Part shown: one piece after another, positions 1 to 7,761 of the stretch
How positions within the stretch are numbered: position 1 is the first letter of the stretch
Layout of the letters: each line of letters opens with the position of its first letter
Source of the DNA: Gammaproteobacteria bacterium
Lineage (GTDB): Bacteria; Pseudomonadota; Gammaproteobacteria; Natronospirales; JAJUFS01
Assembly: GCA_033720895.1 (NCBI GenBank)
Contig: JAWWBS010000015.1
Coordinates: 1-33,372 of the forward strand
Length of the DNA: 33,372 nt
Direction of reading: 5' to 3'
Notes under the pieces: model-generated
What the model was told of the DNA's origin: nothing
What the model saw: only the letters and a program-made list of their open reading frames with translations
The model's database searches: none
Translations under genes and position numbers: made by a program

Positions 1-1877
1 CCGTCGATGACCGGCGGTTCCTCGCCATTCAGCGAACGGATGTAGGCGCGGTACGCCATGGTCACGCCGGAGAGGTCACCGATGTTTTCGCCGAGCGTGA
101 GCTCGCCATTGATGTTCATGCCCTCGATCGGTTCGTACTGGTTGTAATGCTCGACCAGCCTCTGTGCGCGGGCTTCGAAGGCTTCGCGATCCGCCTGGCT
201 CCACCAGTTCACCAGGTTGCCGTTGCCATCGTACTGGCTGCCCTTGTCATCGAAGCCATGCGAAATTTCATGACCGATCACGCCACCGACAGCGCCGTAA
301 TTGATTGCGTCATCGGCGTTCAGCTGGAAGAACGGCGGCTGCAGGCGCGCGGCCGGGAACACGATCTCGTTGCGCGACGGCGAGTAGTAGGCGTTTACCG
401 TCTGTGGCGTCATGAACCACTCGTTGCGATCCACCGGGCCGCCGAGCTTGGCGAGGTCCTGGCTGTAGTCCCATTCACGGGCACGCCGCAGGTTGCCGGT
501 GTGGTCGCCAAAGCGGATATCGAGGTCGGAGTAATCCTTCCATTCATCCGGGTAGCCGATCTTCGGCGTGAACCGGGCAAGCTTCTCGCGGGCCTTGGCC
601 TGCGTCTCGGGGGTCATCCATTCCAGCTTGCCGATGTCCTCGTTGAAGGTCCTGATGACATTGGCCACCAGCTCTTCCATCTTGGCCTTGGCTTCGGGCG
701 GGAACTCGCGCTCGACATAGACCTTGCCGACAGCCTCGCCGAGGACGCCATTGGTCAGGCTGATGCCACGACGCCAGCGGGGCGCCTCTTCCTTCTGGCC
801 ACGCAGGGTACGGCCCACAAAGTCGAAGCGGCGTTCGGCGACTTCCGCACTGAGGTGGGGTGCCCAGCCATGGAGCGTCTTGTAGGTCAGCCAGGCCTTC
901 CAGGTCTCCAGCGGCACTTCCGCGACCAGGGCATTGACCGCCTCGAAGTAACTCGGCTGGCCAATGATCACCCGGTCGATGTCGGCCACGCCAAGGCTTT
1001 CAAGAAGCAGTTCCCACTGCAGGTTGCTGGCAAGTTCATTCAGCTCTGCCGGTGTGTAGGGGTTGTAACGCTTCTGCGGATCGCGATTCTCGACCGAGCT
1101 CCACTGCGCCTCGGCGAGTTTCGTTTCCAGCGCCATGATGTCGCTGGCGGCCTGGGCAGCCTGCGTTTCGCTCATGCCGGTGAACACGAGCATGTCCGCA
1201 ACGTAAGCGGGCAGGGCCTCGCGGGCCTTCGCAAAGCGCGGGTTGTCGGTTTCGAGGTAGTAATCGCGGTTCGGCAGGCTCAGGCCGTCCTGGCTGATGA
1301 AAAACGCGTACTGGCTGGAGTTCTTGTCATCCAGTCCGACGCCATGGCTGAAAAACACTTCGACGCCATTGCGACCGAGTTCGGCCATGGCGTTCAGCAG
1401 CATGCGCTGGTTGCGGATGGCCGTGATCAGGTCGCGCTCACGCTGGATCGGTGCGATCCCCAGCGAATTGATGGTCTGCTCGTCCATGAAGCTCGCATAG
1501 AAGGCACCGATCTTGCCGCGCTCGCCCTTGGCTTCGGGGAATTTTGCAGCGGATTCGATGATGTCACGCAGGGTCTTTTCGGCTTCCTCGTAGACTTCGT
1601 GATACACGGTATAACCGCTGTAGATATCCGGGATCTCGGTATGGTCCAGCCAGGCGCCGTTGGCGAAGGCATAGAAATCGTCCTGTGGGCGAACCTCGCG
1701 TTTGATGGCGTCGAGATCCACACCCGAGACCGGTTCCGGTTCGGCAGGCTCGATCTCCACCTCTGCGACGACATCTTCGACCGGCGCCTCGACTTCGACA
1801 GGTGTTGCGTTCATGTACCAGTAGGCCAGTGCGCCGATGCCGGCAGCGATCAAGCCGATGAATATCTTGTTAGCCAC
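1..1877 (-). CDS. M13 family zinc metallopeptidase (neprilysin/PepO-like), 3' end outside window
   Basis: Zinc endopeptidase of the M13 (neprilysin/PepO) family, probably membrane-anchored and acting on peptides outside the cytoplasm. 625 residues are present. The zinc motif HEISH is at about residue 536 (bases 258-272), followed by FDDKGSQYDGNGN and NWW, and the third-ligand block GENIGDLSG lies near bases 66-92. A single hydrophobic N-terminal segment (about residues 4-21) is followed by an acidic, Pro/Glu/Val-rich linker to about residue 40, then the catalytic fold starting at 'RPQDDFYAFANGAWL'. The start is GTG at 1877, with AGGGGAG seven bases upstream; no ATG fits as well. M13 enzymes usually have about 670-700 residues, so roughly 50-70 C-terminal residues lie beyond the left edge. 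It lies 86 bp downstream of the lipocalin gene on the same strand and may be co-transcribed with it. Confidence 0.95.
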   Translation of the reverse strand, partial: MANKIFIGLIAAGIGALAYWYMNATPVEVEAPVEDVVAEVEIEPAEPEPVSGVDLDAIKREVRPQDDFYAFANGAWLDHTEIPDIYSGYTVYHEVYEEAEKTLRDIIESAAKFPEAKGERGKIGAFYASFMDEQTINSLGIAPIQRERDLITAIRNQRMLLNAMAELGRNGVEVFFSHGVGLDDKNSSQYAFFISQDGLSLPNRDYYLETDNPRFAKAREALPAYVADMLVFTGMSETQAAQAASDIMALETKLAEAQWSSVENRDPQKRYNPYTPAELNELASNLQWELLLESLGVADIDRVIIGQPSYFEAVNALVAEVPLETWKAWLTYKTLHGWAPHLSAEVAERRFDFVGRTLRGQKEEAPRWRRGISLTNGVLGEAVGKVYVEREFPPEAKAKMEELVANVIRTFNEDIGKLEWMTPETQAKAREKLARFTPKIGYPDEWKDYSDLDIRFGDHTGNLRRAREWDYSQDLAKLGGPVDRNEWFMTPQTVNAYYSPSRNEIVFPAARLQPPFFQLNADDAINYGAVGGVIGHEISHGFDDKGSQYDGNGNLVNWWSQADREAFEARAQRLVEHYNQYEPIEGMNINGELTLGENIGDLSGVTMAYRAYIRSLNGEEPPVID

Positions 1878-1963
1878 GTTGAATCTCCCCTGTTGGCTTG
1901 GTGATTTTTTCGAGTCTATCTATGACGTTGCGCAGGCTGTTTGGTTGCATGCGCGGCGCGAAT

Positions 1964-2563
1964 TTATTCGCGTTCCTGCGCTTGCTGCGATGCGCCAGAT
2001 TGCTCTGTCGTTTGGAAATCAGCCGGGTCGTAACCCTGTTCGGCCAGGATGCGGTCGACACGCTGGCGTTCGCTGTCCGACAGCGCCGGTTCACGAGCGA
2101 GGATCCAGCCATAGTCGCGACTCGGTTCGCCGACAATGGCCCACTGGTACTCCGGATCCAGACCGAGCACCCAGTAATCGCCCCAGATCGGTCGCCAGCC
2201 GAGGATGCTGAAGAAACTCACTTCAAGGCGGGTGTTGTTGCTGTCGGGCACGATGCGCGCCAGGCCCTCGGCGGCGTTCATGCTGCCGTCCGCACGGCGG
2301 CATTCGTTCAGCACGGAGATCCGGCCCGCTGCCGCGCGATCGTAGGTGGCGGTGACATCGCCGGCACAGTCGTCCTGGAAGCGGTTCGGCAGCCGGGCGA
2401 TTTCAAACCACTGGCCGAGGTAGCGATCCAGCTCGACAGCATCCACCGGCACGGGTGGATTTTCCGGCGTGCTGCTGCAGGCAGCGAGCGGCGCGAACAA
2501 GGCAAGTATTGGCAGGGCCAGCAGGCGCTTGGCGACGCGGCGTTTCCAGTTCTTGCGATACAC
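1964..2563 (-). CDS. blc: Blc-type bacterial lipocalin, outer-membrane lipoprotein
   Basis: Lipocalin of the Blc family: a lipid-binding beta-barrel lipoprotein, in E. coli attached to the outer membrane and linked to lysophospholipid handling and envelope stress. 199 residues. A basic N-terminus and hydrophobic stretch end in lipobox LAAC with Cys29. The lipocalin signature GQWFEIARLPNRFQ (G-x-W at 50-52) follows, then NECRRADG and the Blc-like blocks WGDYWVLGLDPEYQWAIVG and RDYGWILAR. The GTG start at 2563 is chosen because GAGGAGG lies six bases upstream and it gives a compact signal peptide; a GTG at 2602 would add 13 residues and has no ribosome binding site. It is divergent from the TetR-family gene, which may regulate it. 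Confidence 0.93.
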   Translation of the reverse strand: MYRKNWKRRVAKRLLALPILALFAPLAACSSTPENPPVPVDAVELDRYLGQWFEIARLPNRFQDDCAGDVTATYDRAAAGRISVLNECRRADGSMNAAEGLARIVPDSNNTRLEVSFFSILGWRPIWGDYWVLGLDPEYQWAIVGEPSRDYGWILAREPALSDSERQRVDRILAEQGYDPADFQTTEQSGASQQAQERE

Positions 2564-2586
2564 GGCAAGCCTCCTCGAGATTCGTG

Positions 2587-2615
2587 TTGCCGCTGTCAAC
2601 ACTGGCGTCTATAGT
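2587..2615 (+). promoter_or_regulatory. sigma-70-type promoter for the TetR-family gene
   Basis: TTGCCG (2587-2592), a 17-bp spacer, then TATAGT (2610-2615) form a good promoter facing the regulator, with transcription expected to start near 2622. The core CTATAG (2609-2614) is self-complementary, so the same bases could contribute to a minus-strand -10 for the lipocalin gene, though I see no good -35 for that direction. A regulator bound here would affect both genes. Confidence 0.55.
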
Positions 2616-2671
2616 GCGAATAGCGGTTGAAAAGCCTACCACGTTGCGCCGACAGGCATGAGGATTGACAC

Positions 2672-3328
2672 ATGAGCGAAGGAAACGAACCCACGCCCTT
2701 GAAACTGGCCGGCAAGCAGGGCTATCACCACGGCAACCTGCGGGCGGCCTTGCTGGAGGCCGGGCGGGCCTTGTTGCGCGACAAGGGCCTGGCTGCAATC
2801 AGCCTGCGCGCGGTCGCCAAGGCGGCAGGTGTCAGCCATGCCGCGCCGTACCGGCATTTCAGGGACAAGGAACACATGCTGGCCTGCGTGGCCGAGGCGG
2901 GCTATGAGCAGCTGAGCGACGCCATCCTGGCGGCGGCCGGGGTGGAAGACCCGGCCGAGCAGATCCAGGTCGCGATGGTGGGCTACCTGCGCTTTGCGCT
3001 GGCCAATCGCGAGCTGCATCACCTGATGTTTGGTGGCCTGCTGGACCAGGGCGAAACCGCGCTGGTGTTGCAGGACGCCAGGCTGAAGACGTTCGGCGCC
3101 TTGCGCGGCATTGTCGATGCCGGCATCAAGAGCGGCCGCTTCAAGGCCGTCAATGCGCGCGAAGCCACCCTGACACTGTGGTCCCTGATGCATGGCTTTG
3201 CGCTGCTGATGTCCACCGGCCAGTTGCAGGCCGGTGGCAGCGAGGAGCAGATCGAAATGATGGCCCGCGGCCAGGCCAGCCTGATGCTGGACGGCTTGTT
3301 GAAGCGGCGCTCAACCCTCGGGTCGTGA
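2672..3328 (+). CDS. TetR/AcrR family transcriptional regulator with WHG-type C-terminal domain
   Basis: 218-residue DNA-binding regulator. The N-terminal helix-turn-helix (about residues 15-65) has the classic pattern YHHGNLRAALLEAG, then LRAVAKAAGVSHAAPYRHFRDKEHML. The C-terminal ligand-binding part contains the WSLMHGFA block (about 170-177) typical of the TetR WHG subgroup. The ligand cannot be read from sequence. The ATG at 2672 has AGGA about nine bases upstream. It is divergent from blc, and TetR regulators often control a divergent neighbour, so blc and the M13 peptidase are candidate targets (inference). A strong terminator follows at once. Confidence 0.93.
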   Translation: MSEGNEPTPLKLAGKQGYHHGNLRAALLEAGRALLRDKGLAAISLRAVAKAAGVSHAAPYRHFRDKEHMLACVAEAGYEQLSDAILAAAGVEDPAEQIQVAMVGYLRFALANRELHHLMFGGLLDQGETALVLQDARLKTFGALRGIVDAGIKSGRFKAVNAREATLTLWSLMHGFALLMSTGQLQAGGSEEQIEMMARGQASLMLDGLLKRRSTLGS

Positions 3329-3343
3329 GCCGCACCTTGGTGT

Positions 3344-3371
3344 AAAAAAGGGGCCTTTCGGCCCCTTTTTT
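3344..3371. terminator. bidirectional intrinsic terminator
   Basis: A-tract, GGGGCC, tetraloop TTTC, GGCCCC, T-tract: a perfect stem flanked by A and T runs, so it can end transcription both from the TetR-family gene and from the convergent gene at 3388-3792. Confidence 0.9.
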
Positions 3372-3387
3372 ATTGAAAAACAATCAC

Positions 3388-3792
3388 TTAGGGCATCTGG
3401 ATGCCGCCGCCGCCCTGGCCGCCGGGTCCTCCCTGGCCGCCACCCTGGCCGGGTACGTAAAGCTGCGACGCCTGCTCGCGGCGCATTTCCTTGAGCTTCT
3501 CCATGGTTTCCTCGACGGCCTTGTTGGCGGCATCGGCGAAGGCCTCGACGGCGTCGGCGAGGGTCTTTGCCTCCAGCTCGAAGTTCAGTGGCAGCGCGCC
3601 CCCCGGCGTGTACAGGCTGGCCTGGCCCATGAACAGGGTGTCGCGCTCGGTATCGGCACTGCCGTCGGCCTTGACGGGCTCCAGCATGCGGATGGTGCCG
3701 ACCTTGCGATCGGTGATCACGGACTCGCGGTATAAGGCGTCGGCATCCATGCGGGCATCGTTGCTGCTGGCGGCTTCGGTCTGGTCAACCAT
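3388..3792 (-). CDS. uncharacterised protein with Gly/Gln-rich C-terminus
   Basis: 134 residues; I do not recognise a named family. Residues 1-25 are polar and acidic. About residues 28-75 look like a compact, possibly beta-rich domain (VGTIRMLEPVKADGSAD, then TLFMGQASLYTPGGALPLNFEL). About 75-105 form a charged amphipathic helix (LADAVEAFADAANKAVEETMEKLKEMRRE). The last 20 residues are almost all Gly, Gln and Pro, ending IQMP. There is no signal peptide or membrane segment, so it is probably cytoplasmic. The ATG at 3792 has a good GAGGAG site. The helix plus low-complexity tail suggests an assembly or scaffold role, but nothing fixes a function. Confidence 0.8.
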   Translation of the reverse strand: MVDQTEAASSNDARMDADALYRESVITDRKVGTIRMLEPVKADGSADTERDTLFMGQASLYTPGGALPLNFELEAKTLADAVEAFADAANKAVEETMEKLKEMRREQASQLYVPGQGGGQGGPGGQGGGGIQMP

Positions 3793-3881
3793 GGAATCTC
3801 CTCGGTATCAGGCAGGTTTCAGGTCATTGTTTCGAAGGGCGAAAGACTAGCAGATTCGGCACTTTCGGGGCAGGGACTATA

Positions 3882-3887
3882 TATAAT
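3882..3887 (+). promoter_or_regulatory. consensus -10 element for the diguanylate cyclase gene
   Basis: A perfect TATAAT in the context ACTATATATAATG, 27 bp upstream of the ATG at 3914. No good -35 is seen at 16-18 bp, so the promoter may need an activator or another sigma factor. The expected transcript start near 3894 leaves a leader of about 20 nt. Confidence 0.5.
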
Positions 3888-3913
3888 GTCTGCAAGGATG
3901 CGGGAGGGCAGCC

Positions 3914-5053
3914 ATGGGCAAGCCACTGCTGGAACGGAAGGCCGGGAACGACGACGACTGGGCAAAACGGGTTCGGTTGCGGCGCTTTCTCATGTCCTTT
4001 GCTTCCTACGGCATGTGGTATGCCATCGCCCTGGCGGCGCTGGAGCTTGGTTTCCTGCGCGCCTCGACCCTGATGGTTGCCCTCGCCGGTGTCGGCATCC
4101 TGGTTTGCCAGGCCATCTTCTACTTCCTGATGCGCAGTGGTATCAGCCTGCGTTTTCGCGATCCCTCGCTCACCATGCCGCAGATCCTGGTCGGGCTCGC
4201 CTGGAGCCTGGTGCTGGTCGCCAGTGCGGTCGAGATTCGGGGCCTGACCATCGCCGCCTTCATGGTGACCATGCTGTTCGGCATTTTCGCGCTCGATTCC
4301 CGGCAGTTCATGATCTGCGCCTTCATGGCCTTCGCCAGCTACGTGGGGCTGGTCATTGTCGAGCAGTCCGCTTTTCCCGGATTGCTGAGCGAGGACTACT
4401 ACACCATGTCGGTGCTGGTGCTGGGCGGCGTGTTGCTGTGGACGATGTTGTTCGGCGTGTATGTCAGCAACCTGCGCTTCAAGCTGCAGCAACGCAACGA
4501 GGAACTCATGCTGGTGAACCAGCGGATTCGCGAACTCGCCGAGCATGACGACCTGACCGGAATCTACAACCGGCGTTACATCATGCAGTTGCTGAACCTC
4601 ATGAAGGCACGCAGCGACCGCACTGGCGAGCCTTTCAGCGTGGTGCTGATCGATCTCGATCATTTCAAGAAAGTGAATGATCGCTACGGCCATGCGGCGG
4701 GAGACCAGGCGCTGGCAGATTTCGCCGAGCTGACCGAGGACACGCTGCGCGGCATGGATTTGATTGCGCAGGACAAGGACGAGGCGTTCGGGCGCTATGG
4801 TGGCGAGGAGTTCATCATCCTGCTGCCGGCAACCCGGCTGGAAGGGGCCATGCAATGCGCGGAGCGCCTGCGCCTGCGCCAGGAGGAAGTGCAGCGGGCT
4901 GAGCAGGATGCCGGTATGCACGTGACGCTGTCGGCAGGCATTGCCGAGTATCGCCATGGCGAGGCGGTGGAAGACATGTTGAAACGGGCGGACAAGGCGC
5001 TTTATTCAGCAAAGGATCGGGGCCGCAACCAGGTGGTGCAGGAAACGGCCTGA
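3914..5053 (+). CDS. membrane diguanylate cyclase (GGDEF domain)
   Basis: 379 residues. It makes c-di-GMP from two GTP. The N-terminal half (about residues 25-195) has about six hydrophobic helices and no recognised sensor family. A short coiled coil (FKLQQRNEELMLVNQRIRELAEHD) leads to the GGDEF domain: DDLTGIYNRR, LIDLDHFKKVNDRYGHAAGD, then GGEEF at residues 296-300, and the C-terminal ADKALYSAKDRGRN. The key metal-binding and signature residues are intact, so it should be active. An I-site-like RGMD sits at 279-282, but residues 286-293 (QDKDEAFG) look like an insertion between it and RYGGEEF, where most family members go directly from RxxD-x-x-A to RYGG. The start at 3914 has GGGAGGG just upstream. 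It is convergent with pirin. Confidence 0.95.
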   Translation: MGKPLLERKAGNDDDWAKRVRLRRFLMSFASYGMWYAIALAALELGFLRASTLMVALAGVGILVCQAIFYFLMRSGISLRFRDPSLTMPQILVGLAWSLVLVASAVEIRGLTIAAFMVTMLFGIFALDSRQFMICAFMAFASYVGLVIVEQSAFPGLLSEDYYTMSVLVLGGVLLWTMLFGVYVSNLRFKLQQRNEELMLVNQRIRELAEHDDLTGIYNRRYIMQLLNLMKARSDRTGEPFSVVLIDLDHFKKVNDRYGHAAGDQALADFAELTEDTLRGMDLIAQDKDEAFGRYGGEEFIILLPATRLEGAMQCAERLRLRQEEVQRAEQDAGMHVTLSAGIAEYRHGEAVEDMLKRADKALYSAKDRGRNQVVQETA

Positions 5054-5075
5054 GCCAGGAATCACGCGCTCGCGC

Positions 5076-5978
5076 TCAGCGTGCCTTCAGCTTGTGTTCC
5101 AGGGCGGGCGCTTCCAGTGGTGGACCATCGTAACCCTCGACCTTGCCCAGTTCCCCGTTTTCCCATTGCGCCAGGGCGGCGCGAATTTCCTGGTCGCTCC
5201 GTGCGACAAAGTTCCACCACAGGACGATCGCTTCGCCGAACGGTTCGCCGCCCAGCAGGAAGACCCGCGTGCCGGCCTCGGCCTCGCAGCGAAGGCGATC
5301 CGCAGCTTTCGGCAGGTAGTATAGCTTGCCGGGAACAAGCTCCAGCTCGCCGATGCGCAGTGCGCCTTCGCTGACCAGCAGGGCATGTTCGAAATCCTCC
5401 CGTAGCGAGAGATCGACGTCGCCGGCACGGGCCAGCTGCAATTCCATGCCGACCAATGGCGTGTGGGTGCTGGCGGGCGATGCCAGGTCCTCGTGTGATC
5501 CCATGACCACGGTCAGTTTGCCGTTCGGCAAGGTGCGGCTGGGCAGCTCGGCATGGTGTTCGAAACTGGCAGCGTCGTGGCGTGCGCCGTCGGGCAGGGC
5601 TATCCAGAATTGCAGGCCGTGCAGCCGTGGTCCGCGCTCGCCGGGCGATTCCTCGGAATGGGTGATGCCGGCGCCGCTGGTCATCAGGTTCAGCTGGCCC
5701 GGACGGATTTCCTGCAAGGAGCCCAGCGAATCGCGATGCAGCACTTCGCCTTCGTGCAGCCAGGTGACGGTCTGCAGGCCGATGTGCGGGTGCGGGCCGA
5801 CCCGCAGGCCCGGCGAATCGGGTTCGATCTCTGCGGGGCCGAAGTGATCCAGGAAGCACCAGGCACCGACCATGCGGCGGGCTTTCTGGGGCAGGGCGCG
5901 ACGTATCACCAGGCTGCCGCCGACTACCGCTTCGCGGGTGGCAAGGACCTGGATGGAATCGGGAGTGACCTCGGGCAT
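5076..5978 (-). CDS. pirin family protein
   Basis: 300-residue bicupin protein of the pirin family, cytoplasmic, expected to hold one metal ion in the N-terminal cupin; some members have quercetin 2,3-dioxygenase activity. The metal-ligand set is visible: H63 and H65 in GPHPHIGLQTVTW, then H107 and E109 in SGAGITHSEES. Other family blocks are MVGAWCFLDHFGPA near the start and LQFWIALP. The C-terminal cupin runs from about residue 170 to 280. The ATG at 5978 has AAGGAG at proper spacing. It is convergent with the cyclase gene and divergent from the small gene at 6140. Substrate and regulation are unknown. Confidence 0.95.
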   Translation of the reverse strand: MPEVTPDSIQVLATREAVVGGSLVIRRALPQKARRMVGAWCFLDHFGPAEIEPDSPGLRVGPHPHIGLQTVTWLHEGEVLHRDSLGSLQEIRPGQLNLMTSGAGITHSEESPGERGPRLHGLQFWIALPDGARHDAASFEHHAELPSRTLPNGKLTVVMGSHEDLASPASTHTPLVGMELQLARAGDVDLSLREDFEHALLVSEGALRIGELELVPGKLYYLPKAADRLRCEAEAGTRVFLLGGEPFGEAIVLWWNFVARSDQEIRAALAQWENGELGKVEGYDGPPLEAPALEHKLKAR

Positions 5979-6049
5979 GACAGACTCCTTGTCTTCTTGG
6001 CCATCTCCATGAGGGTAACGCAGCCGTCCCGGAGGCGTGAGTAAAAATG

Positions 6050-6075
6050 CGTCAAATGACGAATTTTGCTATCAT
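6050..6075 (+). promoter_or_regulatory. extended -10 promoter with adjacent small palindrome
   Basis: TGC followed by TATCAT (6070-6075) is an extended -10 element for the gene at 6140. Just upstream, CGTCA-AA-TGACG (6050-6061) is a perfect inverted repeat that could be an operator serving this gene and the divergent pirin gene. The -35 region is poor. Confidence 0.4.
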
Positions 6076-6139
6076 GCTCGGCCCTTCGAGGCAGCCCGAC
6101 ACGGGTTGCCCGGACACGAAACCAGGTAGTCGACACACA

Positions 6140-6472
6140 ATGAAGCCAATCGCCAATCTCCAAACCCCAGCCGAGCATGGTCCCGAGAACATCATGGACG
6201 AGGCAGCCCGCAAGCTGGTGGAGCTGGCCAACCAGCTGGCTGCGGACAATCCGGAAGCCGATCTCTGGGATATCGCTGACGGCCTGCTGTCCGGTGCCGT
6301 GCATTACTGGCAGTACGCCAATGCGCCATGCGATGACTTGTCCTGCGAGGACTGCGCCAACCTGCAGACCGCCGAAATGCGCATTGCCGAAATGCAGAAA
6401 CTGCTGCGCGAGTTCGCCGAGTCCAGCGATTACTTCCACTCGCCCAACGACATCAACGTCGCCCGCGCCTGA
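6140..6472 (+). CDS. small uncharacterised cysteine-containing protein
   Basis: 110 residues, no recognised family. The chain is mainly helical and acidic (MDEAARKLVELANQLAADNPEADLWDIADGLLSGAVHYW), then a C-x4-C-x2-C cluster (CDDLSCEDC), then another helix (TAEMRIAEMQKLLREFAESSDYFHS). The cluster could hold a metal together with His or Asp residues. There is no signal peptide. The ATG at 6140 is preferred because the likely promoter lies at 6070, inside the longer frame that begins at 6047; an ATG at 6194 is possible and would give a 92-residue protein. Its ribosome binding site is weak (AGGTAG). Confidence 0.75.
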   Translation: MKPIANLQTPAEHGPENIMDEAARKLVELANQLAADNPEADLWDIADGLLSGAVHYWQYANAPCDDLSCEDCANLQTAEMRIAEMQKLLREFAESSDYFHSPNDINVARA

Positions 6473-6487
6473 GCGCTGCGGGCCTGG

Positions 6488-6517
6488 AGCCGCTGGCGCC
6501 TCTTCGGTCCAGCGGCT
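6488..6517 (+). terminator. possible terminator hairpin after the small Cys gene
   Basis: AGCCGCTGG (6488-6496) and CCAGCGGCT (6509-6517) form a perfect 9-bp stem with a 12-nt loop, 16 bp after the stop codon. It is followed by TCTTGC rather than a true T-run, so termination may be partial. Confidence 0.4.
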
Positions 6518-6548
6518 TCTTGCTGCCTTGCTGGCGTAGACTGCCTCC

Positions 6549-7706
6549 ATGTCCTGGCGCATCTACCTGATTGCACTCGCCCAGTTCCTCGGCACCTCGC
6601 TGTGGTTCTCCGCCAATGGCGTGGCGGATGCCTTGATGGCGAGCTGGGGTATCGATGCCGCCGGCATCGGACGGCTGACCAGCGCCGTGCAACTCGGCTT
6701 CATCAGTGGCACCTTCCTGATGGCCTTCTCCGGCCTGGCGGACCGCTATGCCGCCAGTCGCATTTTCTTTGTTTCGGCACTGGTCGGTGCGCTGGCCAAC
6801 CTGGCGTTCGCGCTGGCGTCCGATGCCTGGTGGCTGGCGTTGAGCTGGCGCTTCATCACCGGCCTGGCACTGGCCGGAATCTACCCCCTCGGCATGAAGC
6901 TGGTGGTGACCTGGGCGCCGGAACGCATGGGCCAGGTGCTGGGATGGCTGGTTGGCATGCTGGTGCTGGGTACCTCGGCGCCACACCTGATCCGCGCGCT
7001 GGACGTTTTCAGCGACTGGCAGGCGGTGGTGATGACGGCGTCGGTGCTGGCAACGCTGGCTGGTGTGCTCGTGCTGCTGATCGGTGATGGTCCGCACCAT
7101 CCATCCTCGGGTCGCTTCGACTGGCGGGCCGTGCAGAAGGCTTTCGGTACGGCCGCGTTTCGACGTTCGGCCAGCGGATACTTCGGTCACATGTGGGAGG
7201 TCTACACCGCCTGGACCCTGGCGCCGCTGCTGCTGGCAATGCAGTTTCCAGACCTCGCATCGCATGAAGTCTCCTGGCTGGCATTCGCGTTCATTGCCAT
7301 GGGTGCGCTGTCCTGCGTGATTGGCGGGCAGCTCTCGGCGCGGCTCGGCAGTGGCCGGGTGGCGTGGACGACCTTGCTGGGGTCGGGCCTGTGTTGCCTG
7401 GTGTTGCCGTTGAGCCTGGACCTGCCGGCGATCGTCTTCCTGGTGTTGATGCTGGCCTGGGGGTTTACCGTCGCGCCGGATTCGCCGCAGTTCTCGGCGA
7501 TGTCGGCAGCGGCCGCGCCCCAGGGAACCGTCGGCAGTGCGCTGGCCGTGATGAACGGCATCGGCTTTTTCCTCTCGGTCATTTCGATCGAAATCATGAC
7601 GGCCTTGTGGCCGGAGCTTGGCATCCAGGTGTTGTGGCTGATTGCGCCGGGCCCGGCGCTGGGCCTGTGGCTGTTCCTTCGCCAGCGGCGGGCGCACGCC
7701 TTCTGA
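6549..7706 (+). CDS. MFS transporter
   Basis: 385-residue major facilitator superfamily protein with about 12 hydrophobic segments and the usual central cytoplasmic loop near residues 180-200 (GDGPHHPSSGRFDW). The N-terminal half shows TSLWFSANGVADAL, a shortened loop 2-3 signature (GLADRYAASR) and WRFITGLALAGIYPLGMKLV. This resembles the nitrate/cyanate-permease-like branch of MFS, but the substrate cannot be assigned. The ATG at 6549 has no strong ribosome binding site. It lies 55 bp before the rhomboid gene on the same strand and may share a transcript with it. Confidence 0.9.
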   Translation: MSWRIYLIALAQFLGTSLWFSANGVADALMASWGIDAAGIGRLTSAVQLGFISGTFLMAFSGLADRYAASRIFFVSALVGALANLAFALASDAWWLALSWRFITGLALAGIYPLGMKLVVTWAPERMGQVLGWLVGMLVLGTSAPHLIRALDVFSDWQAVVMTASVLATLAGVLVLLIGDGPHHPSSGRFDWRAVQKAFGTAAFRRSASGYFGHMWEVYTAWTLAPLLLAMQFPDLASHEVSWLAFAFIAMGALSCVIGGQLSARLGSGRVAWTTLLGSGLCCLVLPLSLDLPAIVFLVLMLAWGFTVAPDSPQFSAMSAAAAPQGTVGSALAVMNGIGFFLSVISIEIMTALWPELGIQVLWLIAPGPALGLWLFLRQRRAHAF

Positions 7707-7761
7707 GACCAACCTGCCGAGTAGCGCTTTTTTCCCGGCGCCAATCGAGTAGCATCAAGGC

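Noticed and set aside
147-1904. Long plus-strand open frame of 585 codons
   Set aside because: It lies opposite the M13 peptidase gene, which has clear zinc motifs. The frame is a product of high GC and codon bias and matches no family I recognise.
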